Shown one piece after another: positions 6,051 through 6,978 of a stretch of 6,978 bases of DNA (position 1 is the stretch's first letter; each line of letters begins with the position of its first letter). The stretch is from Spirochaetota bacterium (GTDB lineage: Bacteria; Spirochaetota; B62-G9): contig JALXDB010000213.1 in the NCBI GenBank assembly GCA_026990615.1, positions 13,466 to 20,443 of the forward strand, written 5' to 3'. A model generated the notes under the pieces. The model made no database searches and was not told the origin of the DNA. It saw only the letters and a list, made by a program, of their open reading frames with translations. The position numbers were made by a program, and so were the translations under genes.

Positions 6051-6978
6051 ATGGTTAATGTTAGCGGGATGTTTTCTGAGTCGTCCAGAGGCCTGAAAAG
6101 CTCAAAGATAAGGGAACTTATGAAAATGGCGAGCAAACCGGGAATAATTTCACTTGGAGGTGGAATGCCGGATTCTCCAAATCTTCCCTTTGATGATGTT
6201 AAAGAGATAATAAACAGCTGGAATGAAGAAAGGGCAATTGAAGCTTTACAGTACGGGGCTACAAAAGGTACGAACTCTCTTATTGACAGAATAAAAAAGA
6301 GGATGATAGAAAGAAAAGCTATTGATATGAACGGGCAGGACATTATTATTACCACAGGCTCACAGCAGGCTTTGGCCCTTGTATCCAAGCTTTTTCTTGA
6401 TCCAGGTGATATAATCATTGTAGAAATACCCAGCTTTATTGGAGCTATTGCCGCATTTTACAGTTTTATGGGAAAGCTTGAAGGCGTTGAAGTGGACGAA
6501 AATGGTATCATCCCAGAACTTATGGAAAAAAAGATAGAGTCTCTTATTAAAAGTGGGAAGAAGGTAAAACTCATCTATACAATACCCAATTTTAACAACC
6601 CTTCCGGGATAACGCTCCACAAAGAGAGAAGGCCCGAGGTGTTGAGAATAGCAAAAAAGTTCGGTATCCCGATTCTTGAGGATGACCCTTACGGTGATTT
6701 TTATTTCAGTGGAAAGGATGAGGATTACTATCCTATAAAGAGTTACGATAAAGATGGACTTGTAATCTACCTGGGTACTTTTTCAAAGGTCCTTTCGCCC
6801 GGGATAAGACTTGGATGGATAGTTGCAGCTGAAGAGCTGATTGCAAGGCTTGAACTTCAAAAACAATCCTTTGATGCGTGCACTCCTCTGCTTAGCCAGG
6901 TAATAGCCGAAGATTACATTGAGAGGGGTTATATCGATTCCTTCGTTGAGAAGATGCGAAGCATTTACAGGGAGAGAA
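6051..6978 (+). CDS. PLP-dependent aminotransferase, fold type I (partial, 3' end off window)
   Basis: The first 309 codons of a class I/II aminotransferase of the 2-aminoadipate/aromatic (LysN- and MocR-domain-like) group. It transfers amino groups between an amino acid and a 2-oxoacid using pyridoxal phosphate. Visible motifs are the early SLGGGMPD (34-41), the phosphate-binding TTGSQQAL (101-108), NNPSG with the cofactor-contacting N (182-186), DDPYGDF (211-217) and the Schiff-base lysine K246 in GTFSKVLSPGIRLGW (242-256). No GntR-type DNA-binding domain precedes it, so it is an enzyme and not a MocR regulator. Relatives are about 400 residues, so about 90 are missing at the window edge. 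AGGTGGGG (6036-6043) lies seven bases before the ATG, and the gap from iorB is only 25 bases, suggesting one operon. Aromatic or branched-chain amino acids are likely substrates given iorB, but the sequence alone does not settle this. Confidence 0.92.
   Translation, partial: MVNVSGMFSESSRGLKSSKIRELMKMASKPGIISLGGGMPDSPNLPFDDVKEIINSWNEERAIEALQYGATKGTNSLIDRIKKRMIERKAIDMNGQDIIITTGSQQALALVSKLFLDPGDIIIVEIPSFIGAIAAFYSFMGKLEGVEVDENGIIPELMEKKIESLIKSGKKVKLIYTIPNFNNPSGITLHKERRPEVLRIAKKFGIPILEDDPYGDFYFSGKDEDYYPIKSYDKDGLVIYLGTFSKVLSPGIRLGWIVAAEELIARLELQKQSFDACTPLLSQVIAEDYIERGYIDSFVEKMRSIYRER

Noticed and set aside
5669..6418. 249-codon open frame on the minus strand across iorB and the aminotransferase start
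   Set aside because: It is antisense to two clearly recognisable conserved genes, shows no recognisable domain, and is rich in residues expected from a reversed AT-rich coding frame.

Overview
This AT-rich window holds six same-strand genes, densely packed. The last one (an aminotransferase) runs off the right edge. The mix suggests a Gram-negative-type, largely anaerobic bacterium that uses sigma-54: an NtrC-class activator, sigma-54-type promoters, a 2-oxoacid:ferredoxin oxidoreductase subunit, and heavy use of ATA, AGA and AGG codons. I cannot name the genus. Spirochaetes, Deferribacterota or deltaproteobacterial-type lineages would all fit. I see no mobile elements, tRNA or rRNA genes, or CRISPR arrays.

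Left half (1-3557), regulation. A membrane histidine kinase (78-1289) is followed with no gap by a sigma-54-dependent response regulator (receiver, AAA+ and Fis-type HTH; 1290-2690). After a 90-bp gap comes a 258-residue sigma-70-family factor (2781-3557). A sequence very close to the sigma-54 promoter consensus lies before the kinase (38-53). A weaker one, with the invariant GG and GC at the correct spacing, lies before the sigma gene (2730-2745). The simplest model is a cascade: signal, kinase, sigma-54 activator, then an alternative sigma factor, with autoregulation. It resembles in logic the Rrp2-RpoN-RpoS pathway of Borrelia. The sigma factor itself is unusual: it has His and Leu at the two region-2.4 positions that read promoter base -12 in sigma-70, and region 3 is about 22 residues short.

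Right half (3558-6978), metabolism. A gamma-glutamyltranspeptidase homologue (3669-5360) has all visible catalytic residues but no signal peptide. It begins at a TTG, and its Shine-Dalgarno sequence lies in one arm of a long imperfect inverted repeat spanning the 111-bp gap. Next come an IorB-type indolepyruvate:ferredoxin oxidoreductase beta subunit (5435-6025), without its IorA partner in view, and a fold-type I PLP aminotransferase (6051-6978, partial). Together these three could release amino acids from gamma-glutamyl compounds, transaminate them, and oxidise the resulting 2-oxoacids to acyl-CoA with reduction of ferredoxin. That pathway is inference from gene order.

The main points of interest are the predicted sigma-54-to-sigma-factor relay, the predicted altered promoter specificity of the sigma factor, and the hairpin over the transpeptidase start.
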